Source of the DNA: Archangium gephyra
GTDB lineage: Bacteria > Myxococcota > Myxococcia > Myxococcales > Myxococcaceae
Assembly: GCA_003243425.1 (NCBI GenBank)
Contig: QFQP01000009.1
Span: 62,001 to 126,000, forward strand
Reading direction: 5' to 3'
Length of the DNA stretch: 64,000 nucleotides
The notes beneath the pieces are model-generated. The model was not told the origin of the DNA and did no database searches. It saw only the letters and a list, made by a program, of their open reading frames with translations. A program made the translations under genes and the position numbers. Below, piece after piece: positions 16,317 through 24,969 of this stretch. Position 1 is the stretch's first letter, and the number at the start of each line of letters is the position of its first letter.

Positions 16317-18026
16317 TCAGCGCGCCGAATCATCGCCGTCGCGACGCGGTCGCAGGCGGAGCGTCACCTGAACCTTCGCTCCGTTGGGCGCCGGCGACGC
16401 ATCGAGCATCGCCAGGTCCAGCTGCGTCACGCGGTCGATGACGGTCACCGCGAGCGCCTGCATCGCCAGCGCCTTCCGTGGGTCGACGTCGTCCATCAAG
16501 TGGGGCTGCAGAAGGTCTCTTCGCAGCCGCGCCACGTCGATCAACACCGACAGGTGCCCGGGGCCGAACGCACCGTCGAAACGACGGGTGTAGTCGCTCA
16601 GCAGATCGACCGCCTCGCGCTCGTCAACCGGGGCGCCGATCTTCGCGAACAGCGCCTGCCCGGTCAGCGCCACGTCGACCGGCCCGAAGCTCGAAGCGCC
16701 ACGCCAGACCGTCACCTGCGCGTTGCCGAGCTTCTGCAGTTGAGGGAGTTCTGCGCCGAGCAATGCATCGAGCTGCGCGTCGAGGGCCTTGGCGTCACGC
16801 ACCGGTGCTTCCATCAACACCGACGCGCGGGGTCGTGGCTTCCCGCCTGCGGCGACGGTGGCGCGAATGAAGCCCGGCACGTCGACGTACGCGAGCGCAT
16901 CGACGCCGCCGCTGAAGCTCGAGAGCACCACCGGGAGTTCGACGTGCAGCTCGGCGAGCTCACGTTCGAAGGCAAGCCGTCGCGGACTTCCCGGCGGGCC
17001 CAGCAACACGTTCGCCAGCGACTCGATGCCCAGCATGCCCGTCACCGCCACCACGGGTCCTTCGGGCGCCTTCTGGAGCAGCCTGCTCGGGGGATTGGCG
17101 ATGTCGGACCACAGCGCGCGGCCCGCAGAAAGCGCCCCTTCGGCATGCAGCACGTCGCCGTCGACGCGAACGGCCAGCGCGCCGTGGGTCCACGCCGACG
17201 ACTCGGGCGCGCGCGTGAAGAAGACGAGGCCGCCGGCGGGCAGCTCGTCGAGCAGCGCCTCCATGGCGGGTTGTGCTTCGAGGCCGCGCTCCGACGCTGA
17301 CTGAACCCGCGCCTGTGCCGAGGGCAGTCGCCGGGTCAGCGGCGAATCGACCGCGTAGAGCGCACCACGATCGACGAACACGTCGAGCGCGCGGAACTCG
17401 TTCTCGTAGCGCGTGAGCCCCAGCACCTTCGACACGCGTGACCAGCCCTGCGCTTCCAGAAAAGCCGTGAACGAACTCAACGCGCGCTCGGGGTCCACCA
17501 CGCCGACGACGCCCACCAGCGTGTCCTCCGTCGAAGGCCACGCGAAGACGGCCGCGCCTTCGCGCGGGTCCACCACGGCGCCGCCTGTCACGCTCTGCTC
17601 CACGGCCCAGGGCAGCACCGGCACCGACTCGAACGCGGTGTGCAGCACGTCAGGGCCGGCGAGGCGCTCGGCGAAGTCGATGGCGGGCGCGAGGTCTTCG
17701 AGCCCGCGCGCGACGAGGGCGAGCTCCACGTCGGGCGGCACCAGGTGCAACGCCGAGCGCGAGGTGACCTCGACCGAGATCTCTTCGCGCACCGACGCGC
17801 CCGAGCGCCCGCGAACGGTGTAGCGGCCGCTCTTCTCGAACGCGTGTTCGACCTGCGCCGCGGTCACCTGCGGCGAGCCGTCGTCAAAGTCCCAGACGAG
17901 AACGGAGTCAGACGCGAAGGGAACCTTCAGACCGGCTTCGATCGGTCGCTCCCGTTTCTCGACGTGCGGCGCGCGAACACACGCAGCCGACGCCACGAGG
18001 AGCAGGAGTGCTCCCCGACGCAGCAC
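16317..18026 (-). CDS. PKD-domain lipoprotein of unknown function
   Basis: 569 residues from a GTG at 18026, 3 bases after the stop of the upstream beta-barrel gene. The N-terminus has a signal peptide ending LVASAAC, a weak lipobox with serine at -3. A short PKD-like segment follows (VLVWDFDDGSPQVTAAQVEHAFEK...RYTV), the polycystic-kidney-disease fold common in surface proteins. The remaining 450 residues contain repeated VLP and GGVDALAYVDVPG-like strands and match no family I recognise. The gene ends a three-gene envelope operon whose first two products are a MYXO-CTERM protein and an outer-membrane barrel. It is probably a periplasmic or outer-membrane lipoprotein. Confidence 0.75.
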   Translation of the reverse strand: MLRRGALLLLVASAACVRAPHVEKRERPIEAGLKVPFASDSVLVWDFDDGSPQVTAAQVEHAFEKSGRYTVRGRSGASVREEISVEVTSRSALHLVPPDVELALVARGLEDLAPAIDFAERLAGPDVLHTAFESVPVLPWAVEQSVTGGAVVDPREGAAVFAWPSTEDTLVGVVGVVDPERALSSFTAFLEAQGWSRVSKVLGLTRYENEFRALDVFVDRGALYAVDSPLTRRLPSAQARVQSASERGLEAQPAMEALLDELPAGGLVFFTRAPESSAWTHGALAVRVDGDVLHAEGALSAGRALWSDIANPPSRLLQKAPEGPVVAVTGMLGIESLANVLLGPPGSPRRLAFERELAELHVELPVVLSSFSGGVDALAYVDVPGFIRATVAAGGKPRPRASVLMEAPVRDAKALDAQLDALLGAELPQLQKLGNAQVTVWRGASSFGPVDVALTGQALFAKIGAPVDEREAVDLLSDYTRRFDGAFGPGHLSVLIDVARLRRDLLQPHLMDDVDPRKALAMQALAVTVIDRVTQLDLAMLDASPAPNGAKVQVTLRLRPRRDGDDSAR

Positions 18027-18029
18027 CCG

Positions 18030-18767
18030 TCAGAACTCCAGACCGATGCCGAAGTTGAAGTGCTGCGAGCTCAGGTTCAACGGCGGGCCGGCCGAGGGAA
18101 ACAGGTTCATCGCCTGAAGGGTGCCTTCGGCGAAGAGGTAGGTGTGGTTCACGCCCATGCTGCTGTCGAAGTCGCGCGCCAGACGGGGGTCGAGGAAGTC
18201 GAGCTCGAAGGCCAGACCGAACACCGCCGCCAGACCGAAACGCACGCCTTCACCGCGCACGTTGTTGAAAACCTCGATCGCCTTACCATTCATGATCCAC
18301 CACGGCATGGTGACGAACGCGCCCTTCACGTAGGGCACGAGCGGGATCCTGGTCTTCTGCTTCAACCAATCGAAGCGATAGATGAGCAGCGCCTTCAGCG
18401 GCACCACGTGGAGGCCGGTGCTCTGGCCGATGGCTGCCCCGGAGTTGGCGCTGACGGACTTGCCGTACTTCTCGGCGTAGCCGCCCGACAGACCGACCGC
18501 GATCGTCCCGAACTTCTGGAAGACCTGATACTCGATCTCGATCTCGCCGAGCAGCATCGGCGAGTCGCCGAAGAACTTGTCGTACGGGAGCTGCTTGCCT
18601 TCACCCACCGTCGCCGTGCTGTCGATCAACGGGGTGAAGGGGGAGAGCTTGAACTCGAAGAACATCGAGCGCGGAGACTCCTTGGGCTTGCGCTCGTCGG
18701 AGACGAAGGTCTGCGCCATCGCGCTCGACGCGGCGATGACGACGAGGAGAGAAACCCAGCGCTTCAT
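18030..18767 (-). CDS. Outer-membrane beta-barrel protein (MXAN_2562-like)
   Basis: 245 residues from the ATG at 18767, which overlaps the upstream stop as ATGA. The signal peptide is MKRWVSLLVVIAASSAMA, with cleavage after AMA. The mature part alternates hydrophobic and polar residues (FFEFKLSPFTPLID, GEIEIEYQVFQKFGTIAVGLS) and ends NFGIGLEF, a C-terminal phenylalanine typical of outer-membrane barrels. It resembles a myxobacterial barrel family that I recall as MXAN_2562; the preceding gene looks like its usual neighbour MXAN_2561. A channel or scaffold role is inferred. Confidence 0.7.
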   Translation of the reverse strand: MKRWVSLLVVIAASSAMAQTFVSDERKPKESPRSMFFEFKLSPFTPLIDSTATVGEGKQLPYDKFFGDSPMLLGEIEIEYQVFQKFGTIAVGLSGGYAEKYGKSVSANSGAAIGQSTGLHVVPLKALLIYRFDWLKQKTRIPLVPYVKGAFVTMPWWIMNGKAIEVFNNVRGEGVRFGLAAVFGLAFELDFLDPRLARDFDSSMGVNHTYLFAEGTLQAMNLFPSAGPPLNLSSQHFNFGIGLEF

Positions 18768-19705
18768 CGAGACGAACTCCCTTTGTTCCGGCGGAAGCGC
18801 GAGCGCAGGGCCCACGCGACGAAGAGCATCGGCAGCAGGCCGCCGGCCGCGGAGCAGCCGCCCTCGAGGCTATTTCCTTCGGAGCCGTAGTAGCCGAGCA
18901 AGCCGTACGTGAGGATCGGCGTGACGAACTCGGAGCCCGACGGGTCGCTCACGTTGCCGGCGCCATCGCGAGCGCGGAGGCGAATCTCGTACCTCACGTC
19001 GTTGGTGAGCCCCTCGGCGCGAACGGTGTTGGTGTTCGCGACCACCGCGGTGCCGGTCTCGGTGAAGTCGGGGTCGGTGGGACCCTTGACCTCGATGAGC
19101 ACTTCCTCGGTGTCGGAGTCGACCGTGAACTCGACGCTGGCGGCGCCGTCCTGGGCGACGGCCTGCACGATGTTCGGCGCTGACGGAGGGAGCGTGTCGT
19201 AGACGAACTTCGTTCCCGAGCCGGAGACCTGCGAGGCAGAACAGCTCACGCCGCTGAAGACGTTCGAGTGGTACGAGATGCAGATCTGGTGCGAAAGGGT
19301 CGACGGCATCGGCAGGGGGCAACCGCCCACCCCGCCGTCGGCTTGTATTGCGGTGTGACCCGGAAGGTCTGCGATGCGCACGCTGACCGGGCCGGTGCGC
19401 GTCGTCGAGAGCTGAATCGCGCTGAGGGTGCCCAGCGAGAGGTCGCCAGCCGCCGGCTCAGTGCCACACGACGAAGCCGTCGTCGCCCACATCTTCGCGC
19501 CGTTGGACGGGCACTGAAGCTGCTGGAAGTTGTAGAGGCTGAGGTTGTTCCACGTGAGCGTGATGGTGTCGCCGCACTCGCCCGCCCCATAGGTGTACGT
19601 GTCGGTCGAGTAGTCGCCGGCCCAGCGCAACGAGAGCACGCCAGCTGGTTGCGCCACCGCTGCGGTGGCGCTCATCAACACGCTGAAAAGGAGAATGCGC
19701 TTCAT
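18764..19705 (-). CDS. MYXO-CTERM-anchored surface protein with fibronectin-like domain (MXAN_2561-like)
   Basis: 313 residues from the ATG at 19705. It has a signal peptide (MKRILLFSVLMSATAAVA), a cysteine-containing N-terminal half, and a fibronectin III-like domain near 185-275 (PPSAPNIVQAVAQDG ... YEIRLRARDGAGNVSDPS). The tail GGCSAAGGLLPMLFVAWALRSRFRR is a MYXO-CTERM sorting signal: cysteine, hydrophobic helix, arginine cluster. In myxobacteria such tails are cut and lipid-modified for surface display. It heads the operon with the barrel and PKD lipoprotein genes, suggesting one surface complex. Confidence 0.78.
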   Translation of the reverse strand: MKRILLFSVLMSATAAVAQPAGVLSLRWAGDYSTDTYTYGAGECGDTITLTWNNLSLYNFQQLQCPSNGAKMWATTASSCGTEPAAGDLSLGTLSAIQLSTTRTGPVSVRIADLPGHTAIQADGGVGGCPLPMPSTLSHQICISYHSNVFSGVSCSASQVSGSGTKFVYDTLPPSAPNIVQAVAQDGAASVEFTVDSDTEEVLIEVKGPTDPDFTETGTAVVANTNTVRAEGLTNDVRYEIRLRARDGAGNVSDPSGSEFVTPILTYGLLGYYGSEGNSLEGGCSAAGGLLPMLFVAWALRSRFRRNKGSSSR

Positions 19706-19798
19706 GCAGAGGCTCAATGTCAGCAAGTTGAAGGCCAGCGAACTCGCCTCGCAACTATCTTGAATTGCAGGGCGTTTCCATCAAACAGGCAGCACCGC

Positions 19799-19815
19799 GC
19801 TGACAATTTGTCAGC
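19799..19815 (-). terminator. Hairpin overlapping the asd-like stop codon
   Basis: Perfect 7-base arms GCTGACA / TGTCAGC with a 3-base loop. The stop codon (19811-19813) lies inside one arm. It marks the 3' end of the uppS operon. No T-run follows, so termination strength is uncertain. Confidence 0.5.
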
Positions 19816-20812
19816 TTCGATCGGCCAGCTCGAGAGCCACGTCGACGGCCGTGTCAGCGAGGCGCCACACGCTGTCGACGGCGACGACGAGTTGCACGCG
19901 CGGGCCAGCGGCGCGGATACGGCCGACGTGCGGCGCGACGTCGTCGGTGCTGAGCATGGGCATCGGGTAGACGTTCTGGCTCGGGTCGTCGATCACCTTG
20001 AGGGCCGTGTCTTCCTTCAGCAGCGCGCGCACGCCGTCGGCATCAACGGGGCGATTGAGGTGCGCAGAGATGACCATCGTGAGCCCGTGGTAGGTGGGCA
20101 CGGTCAGCGCGGTCGCGGTGAGCGCAGGCAGGGCTTCGCCGCTCCAGATGCGCGCCGCTTCGACGAGCACGTGACGCTCCCCCTCGTTGAGGCCGCCTTC
20201 AAAGCCGCCCACTGCAGGAATCACATTGAAGCCGATGCGATGCGGGAAGACCTCGATGTCGGGATCTTTCGCGTTGAGCAGGCCGGCGGTCTGCTTCGTC
20301 AGCTGCTCCATGCCTTGGTTGCCGCGTGACGAAGCGCCGAACAGCATCGTCACGTCAGCGAACGCGAGCCCGAACTTCGCGCGCAACGGACCGAGCGTGG
20401 CGAGCAGGGTCTGCGTCGCCGGGTGCGCGATGGAAACGATGCGCCCCGAGAACGCGCGATCGAGCACGCCGTCGTTCACGCCCGGCGCGACGAGCGGCAC
20501 GTTCGCGTCGACGCGGAAGGCGCCCGACAGATCGACCACCCACGCCCCGCTGCGCTGCGCATCGAGCGCCAACTCACGCGCCACCGGCGAAGGCGTCGCG
20601 AGGATCACCGCCTGCACGTCGCGAAATGAGCCTTCGCGCGGCGGCTCGGTGGGCAACGTCTCTTCCTGGTAGTCGAGCTCTTCGCCCTGCGTGCGCTCGC
20701 TCGAGAAGAAGCGAACCTGATCAGGCTCGACGTCGTGCTGCATCAACGAGGCGATGACCTGCTTGCCGACGGTGCCAGTGGCTCCGACGACCGCGATGGT
20801 GGGTTCGGACAT
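19811..20812 (-). CDS. Aspartate-semialdehyde dehydrogenase homologue lacking the catalytic cysteine (USG-1-like)
   Basis: 333 residues from the ATG at 20812, one base after the tsaB stop. The N-terminal Rossmann motif VVGATGTVGKQV and the family segments GRIVSIAHPATQTL, ASSRGNQGME and RIGFNVIPAVGGFEGG place it in the Asd/USG-1 family. In active enzymes the nucleophile sits in a motif such as NPNCSTI; here that position reads HPATQTL, and the whole protein contains no cysteine. It therefore cannot form the usual thioester. USG-1 homologues in other proteobacteria also lack this residue and have no settled function. A genuine asd would be expected elsewhere in the genome. Confidence 0.85.
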   Translation of the reverse strand: MSEPTIAVVGATGTVGKQVIASLMQHDVEPDQVRFFSSERTQGEELDYQEETLPTEPPREGSFRDVQAVILATPSPVARELALDAQRSGAWVVDLSGAFRVDANVPLVAPGVNDGVLDRAFSGRIVSIAHPATQTLLATLGPLRAKFGLAFADVTMLFGASSRGNQGMEQLTKQTAGLLNAKDPDIEVFPHRIGFNVIPAVGGFEGGLNEGERHVLVEAARIWSGEALPALTATALTVPTYHGLTMVISAHLNRPVDADGVRALLKEDTALKVIDDPSQNVYPMPMLSTDDVAPHVGRIRAAGPRVQLVVAVDSVWRLADTAVDVALELADRS

Positions 20813-20813
20813 G

Positions 20814-21524
20814 TCAGTCTTCCTTGAGACGCGCGCGCGGCTCGACGCCGGGCAGCGGAGGGAACTTCGGATTTTCTTCGGCGCCTGAACCACGCAGGTA
20901 GTGCGGCTCGAGCGCGAACACGGCTTGCGCGACGTAGCTGGCCGGCAGCGTCACCAATTTCGCGAGCGAGACCGCCGAGGGAATCAGCGGGCCATCGGCG
21001 AACGACGAAGCTGAGACCCCGAGCGCTTCCAAAGGCCCTCGGTAGTCGGTGAGCGCGGGACCAATCATCTTCGCGTCAGGGGTGGCCTTCAGTTCTTCGG
21101 CGAGCTGCGCGACGGTGAGCGAATACTCGGGCTTCACCAGCAGCGCGCCGTCATAGCGGCCGACGTACAGCTCGCCCTTCTTCACGACGGCACACGCGAA
21201 CCACTTCCCGGCTCCGGCTTCGTGCGCGAGCGCGGCGAGTGACGACGCGCCGACGGCCGGCACCTTCAGCGCGTAGGCCAGGCCCTTGATGGTCGACAGC
21301 CCGATGCGCAGGCCGGTGAACGAACCGGGACCCAGACCGGTGACGAAGCCGGTCACGTCACGCAGCGTCTTTCCATGCGCGGCGAGCAGCGACTCGACTT
21401 CACCGGGCAGCACTTCGCTCTGACGCTTCGGCGGCCCCACGAGCCGGTGTTCGACCACCTCGCCCGCGGCGTTCAGCAGCGCGAGCGAGAGCGTCAACGT
21501 CGAGGTGTCGAGAGAGACGAGCAT
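20814..21524 (-). CDS. tsaB: tRNA threonylcarbamoyladenosine biosynthesis protein TsaB
   Basis: 236 residues. The start LVSLDTSTLTLSLALL and the GLGPGSFTGLRIGLSTIKGLA motif are diagnostic of TsaB, the inactive TsaD paralogue that scaffolds the TsaD-TsaE complex making t6A at position 37 of ANN-decoding tRNAs. The ATG at 21522-21524 shares one base with the rseP stop (TGATG), and the asd-like gene follows after one base, so all three are translationally coupled. Length is normal for the family. Confidence 0.93.
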   Translation of the reverse strand: MLVSLDTSTLTLSLALLNAAGEVVEHRLVGPPKRQSEVLPGEVESLLAAHGKTLRDVTGFVTGLGPGSFTGLRIGLSTIKGLAYALKVPAVGASSLAALAHEAGAGKWFACAVVKKGELYVGRYDGALLVKPEYSLTVAQLAEELKATPDAKMIGPALTDYRGPLEALGVSASSFADGPLIPSAVSLAKLVTLPASYVAQAVFALEPHYLRGSGAEENPKFPPLPGVEPRARLKED

Positions 21525-23158
21525 CAGCAGAACAGCAATCGCGCGATGTCGTTCCGGAACGCAACAACCATCAACAGCGCGATGACCGCGAAGCCGAAAT
21601 AGGTCGCGATCTCACGCGCGCGCATGGGGATCGGCCGGCGACGAATGGCTTCCCAGAGCGCGGTGAGAATGCCGAAGCCATCGAGGATGGGGATCGGCAG
21701 GAGGTTCACCAGCGCCAGGTTCACCGACACCATGTACATGGAGCCCACGAAGGCCGCGACGCCCTCTTGCGCGCTCTGCGTGGCGACCTGGGCGATCTGG
21801 AGCGGGCCACCCATCGACTCGAGCGGGACGTCACCGGTGGTCAGCTTGCCGAGCACCTTGGCGATGAGACCCACACCTTCCGGCAGCTTCTTCATCGACG
21901 CCACGAACGCGTCCCACGGGCCGAAGTGCACCGTCACCATCTCACCGGCGACGGGCGCGATCGCCAGACCGGGCGCGCCGAAGCGCACGCCGAAATCGGG
22001 CACCGTCATGCAGTACTTCGCGTTGCCTTCCTGAACGAGCGGGCCGACCGTCGCCTTGTGGGTCTCACCGTTCGAGACCCATTCGAAGTCGACCGCCTTC
22101 TTGCGCGCGAGCGCCATGCGATCTTCGACCCCGCCCACCGAGTGCACCTGGGCGCCGTTCACCGCCGTGAAGCGGTCACCGACCTTGATGCCGAACGCAG
22201 CGGCGGGCGTGTTGGGCCGCACCTGCCACACGTACGCGTCGCCACCCTCGGCGCCGAGGCGCGCGAGGCCTTCACCGTCACCGAGCGTGACTTCGGCGTC
22301 GATGAGTTGCGGCGCGGCGACCCCGTCGATGACGGCTTTGAAGCGAACCACCTGCAGCTTCACGGTGCCGGTCGCGGCGGTCAGCTTCTCGTTCAACTGA
22401 CGCGCCGACCGAATGCCTTCACCGTTCAGGGCCACCACGCGATCGAAGGTCTTGAGCCCCGCGTTCGCGGCCGCGGAGTCAGCCGGCACGCCGAGCACGG
22501 CTGCCTGTTCAGACAACGAGATGCCGATGCGACCCTTCTTCTGAACTTCGAGGAGCCCGAGCGTCTCGACGTTGGCGGGCGTGATCTTGAGCGTCTCGTT
22601 CTTGCCGTCGCGCTCGACGACCATCGAAAGCTCACGGTCGGCGCTGGCGCTGGCGATCTTCGACAACTCCGAGAACGTGCGCACCGGGGTGTCGTCGATG
22701 CTGACGATCAGGTCGCCGGGGCGAAGGCCGGCGACGGCGGCTGGCGAGCCCGGCTCTACCGCGCCGACGCGCGAGGCGTAATCTTCCGAGTCACCGAGGA
22801 AGAGAAAGAACAGCGCGGCGACCGCGAACAGCAGGTTGGCACCGGGGCCCGCGAGCAGAATGATGACGCGCTTCCACCACGGCGCCCCGAGGAAGGTGCG
22901 CCTGGGATCTTCGCCCTCTTCGACGTCTTCACCGGGCTGCTGGCCGGCCATCGCCACGAAGCCGCCGAGCGGAACCAGCGCCAACTGGTACTCGGTCTCA
23001 CCGCGGCGGAACTTGAGGAGCGACGGCCCGAAGCCGATCGAGAACTTCAGCACCTTCACGCCGGCCCACTTGGCCGCGAAGAAGTGCCCGGCCTCGTGAA
23101 CTGCCACGAGCACGCCTAAGAAAATGCCGATGTAGATGGCGTCTTGAAAGAAGCCCAT
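21524..23158 (-). CDS. rseP: Site-2 intramembrane metalloprotease RseP
   Basis: 544 residues. The zinc motif HEAGH is at residues 21-25 in the first helix. The third catalytic residue is in the C-terminal NLLPIPILDG motif. Between them lie two PDZ domains (about 125-200 with GSPAAVAGLRPGDLIVSIDD, and 215-330) plus an extra periplasmic segment, making it about 90 residues longer than E. coli RseP. It cuts anti-sigma factors within the membrane after a site-1 cleavage and clears signal peptides. It sits in the classical envelope operon after cdsA, with no dxr between them. Confidence 0.95.
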   Translation of the reverse strand: MGFFQDAIYIGIFLGVLVAVHEAGHFFAAKWAGVKVLKFSIGFGPSLLKFRRGETEYQLALVPLGGFVAMAGQQPGEDVEEGEDPRRTFLGAPWWKRVIILLAGPGANLLFAVAALFFLFLGDSEDYASRVGAVEPGSPAAVAGLRPGDLIVSIDDTPVRTFSELSKIASASADRELSMVVERDGKNETLKITPANVETLGLLEVQKKGRIGISLSEQAAVLGVPADSAAANAGLKTFDRVVALNGEGIRSARQLNEKLTAATGTVKLQVVRFKAVIDGVAAPQLIDAEVTLGDGEGLARLGAEGGDAYVWQVRPNTPAAAFGIKVGDRFTAVNGAQVHSVGGVEDRMALARKKAVDFEWVSNGETHKATVGPLVQEGNAKYCMTVPDFGVRFGAPGLAIAPVAGEMVTVHFGPWDAFVASMKKLPEGVGLIAKVLGKLTTGDVPLESMGGPLQIAQVATQSAQEGVAAFVGSMYMVSVNLALVNLLPIPILDGFGILTALWEAIRRRPIPMRAREIATYFGFAVIALLMVVAFRNDIARLLFC

Positions 23159-23175
23159 GTGGGCTCACCCTAACG

Positions 23176-23994
23176 TCAGCCCCGTATGAACTGCACGTAG
23201 AGCAGCACCATGGGGGCGTTGAAGATCAGCGCGTCGATGCGATCGAGCATGCCGCCATGACCGGGGATGATCTTCCCCGAGTCCTTCACGCCGTACGCGC
23301 GCTTGAGCATCGACTCGCAGAGGTCGCCCGCCGGGCCGAGGATGCTGCCCAGACAACCGAGGACCAGACAGTCGACGATGGTGAGCGACGGGAAAAAGAA
23401 GGCCCGCTGAATGAACAGGAAGCCGATGGCACCAACAAAGCCGCCGGCGAAACCTTCCCAGGTCTTGTTGGGGCTGACTTCCGGGTAGAGCTTGTGCTTC
23501 CCGAGAAAACGACCGGCGAAGTACGCCATGGTGTCGTTGCCCCAGGTGATGACCAGCGCCGCGACGACCCACCACCCGCCGTCGGGCAGCAGGCGCAAAG
23601 CCGTCAGAGCGGTCAGGCCGCCGTGGCCGTAGATGAAGGCCATCAGCAGGTGCGCGGTGCGCTGCGGCGCTTCCGGCAACGGCCCGCGAATCAGGTGCCA
23701 GCCCCACGCGAGGAACAGCACCACGCAGGTCGCGGCAGAGATGAGCGCGTGCGCATGCTGCGGAAACGCGACGGGCAACAGCGGCATCGCACCGGCGAGC
23801 GCCACGGTGACGAACGCGATGGGCGAATGCCCTTTGAGCGTGATGCCGATGTACTCCCAGGCGCACGCCGCGGCCGCGAAGCCCAGGAGCCCTGCCGTCG
23901 CCCACCCTCCAGCCGACAGGAGGTAGAGGACGATCGGCAGCAGCGTCAGCCCGGAGACGACGCGCACGATGAGATTCTTGTTCTTCTCGTTCAC
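23176..23994 (-). CDS. cdsA: Phosphatidate cytidylyltransferase
   Basis: 272 residues from a GTG at 23994 that overlaps the uppS stop (GTGA). It has eight or so hydrophobic helices. The C-terminal family signature is present as RAYGVKDSGKIIPGHGGMLDR, with the metal-binding aspartates. It makes CDP-diacylglycerol from phosphatidate and CTP, the branch point for all phospholipids, at the inner membrane. Upstream extension would run into uppS and is unlikely. Confidence 0.95.
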   Translation of the reverse strand: MNEKNKNLIVRVVSGLTLLPIVLYLLSAGGWATAGLLGFAAAACAWEYIGITLKGHSPIAFVTVALAGAMPLLPVAFPQHAHALISAATCVVLFLAWGWHLIRGPLPEAPQRTAHLLMAFIYGHGGLTALTALRLLPDGGWWVVAALVITWGNDTMAYFAGRFLGKHKLYPEVSPNKTWEGFAGGFVGAIGFLFIQRAFFFPSLTIVDCLVLGCLGSILGPAGDLCESMLKRAYGVKDSGKIIPGHGGMLDRIDALIFNAPMVLLYVQFIRG

Positions 23995-24770
23995 GACCCG
24001 GCCAACTGAAGAGGCAGCGGTTGCACCTGCGCGCCGGTCAGACCGAAGCGTCGCTCGCGCTGCTGAAAGGTGCCCAACGCCTCGCACAATTCACGCGCGC
24101 GGAAGTCGGGCCAGAGAACGTCGGTGAAGATGAGCTCGGCGTACGACGACTGCCAGAGCAGGAAGTTCGAGAGCCGGCGCTCGCCCGAAGTACGGATGAC
24201 GAGATCGACCGGAGGCAGCCCCGCCGTCCACAACGTGGCGTCGATGAGCGCTTCGCTGACCGCCGCCGGCTCGAGCTGCTGGAGCTTCACCTGTTCGGCG
24301 ATGCGGCGAGCCATGGTGACCAGCTCTTCACGACCGCCGTACGACAAGGCAAGCGTCAGTGTCATGGCGGTGTTGTGGGCGCTCTCGGCACGGAGCATCT
24401 CGAGCGGCTCGCGCACGTACTTCGGCAGCTTGTCGAGTTCGCCGATGGCGTTGAGGCGGATGCCGTTGCCGAGGATCTCTTCGCGCTCCTTGAGCAGGTA
24501 TTCGCGCAGCAGGTCCATCAGCGCGGCGACCTCTTCGGCCGGGCGCGACCAGTTCTGAGACGAGAAGGCGTAGAGCGTGAGCGCCTCGACGCCCACGCGG
24601 CGGGCGCACCGGGTGACCTCACGAACGCTGTCGGAGCCGACGCGGTGACCTTCGATGCGCGGCTGCCCACGACCTTCAGCCCAGCGACCGTTGCCGTCCA
24701 TGATGATGCCGACGTGCCTCGGGAGCGGGCGCGTCTTCAGGCTGGCTTCGAGTTCGGAGATGGATTCCAT
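23991..24770 (-). CDS. uppS: Isoprenyl transferase (undecaprenyl diphosphate synthase)
   Basis: 259 residues. It has the catalytic MDGNGRWAEGRG motif (aspartate 25), HRVGSDSVREV, FSSQNWSRP and the C-terminal RTSGERRLSNFLLWQ signature. It condenses isopentenyl units in cis to form the C55 carrier used for peptidoglycan and O-antigen assembly. It is the first gene of the uppS-cdsA-rseP-tsaB-asd-like operon. Its start lies 17 bases downstream of a strong hairpin in the leader. Confidence 0.96.
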   Translation of the reverse strand: MESISELEASLKTRPLPRHVGIIMDGNGRWAEGRGQPRIEGHRVGSDSVREVTRCARRVGVEALTLYAFSSQNWSRPAEEVAALMDLLREYLLKEREEILGNGIRLNAIGELDKLPKYVREPLEMLRAESAHNTAMTLTLALSYGGREELVTMARRIAEQVKLQQLEPAAVSEALIDATLWTAGLPPVDLVIRTSGERRLSNFLLWQSSYAELIFTDVLWPDFRARELCEALGTFQQRERRFGLTGAQVQPLPLQLAGS

Positions 24771-24787
24771 CGGACTGCCGGAAAGTG

Positions 24788-24817
24788 GCGGGGCACCCTA
24801 CCCGAAAGGTGCCCCGC
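24788..24817 (-). promoter_or_regulatory. Strong leader hairpin before uppS
   Basis: Perfect 10-base arms GCGGGGCACC / GGTGCCCCGC separated by 10 bases, ending 17 bases before the uppS ATG on the minus strand. The arms are GC-rich and no T-run follows on either strand. Its position just upstream of the ribosome-binding region fits a translational control or stabilising 5' structure. A terminator for something upstream is less likely because no gene reads into it. Confidence 0.5.
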
Positions 24818-24933
24818 GTCGAGTGAAGAACTGCGGCGGGCCACGGCACTGTCGCACGCACGGATTGCACGCGTTTCGCAGCGGCTCCGAACGGTCGAAA
24901 CGCGCGGCTCGACGGCGGAAAATCGGTCGCGAA

Positions 24934-24969
24934 CGTTCGTTGACCGGCGCAACGAACGATCTCTACCAT
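24934..24969 (+). promoter_or_regulatory. Inverted repeat and candidate promoter before kinase gene
   Basis: An inverted repeat CGTTCGTT / AACGAACG (24934-24941, 24951-24958) overlaps a TTGACC box at 24940-24945. A TACCAT box follows at 24964-24969, 18 bases further on. Together they look like a housekeeping promoter with an operator over its -35 region. The kinase ATG is only 11 bases past the -10 box, so a transcript from it would be nearly leaderless. The promoter part is tentative. Confidence 0.35.
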
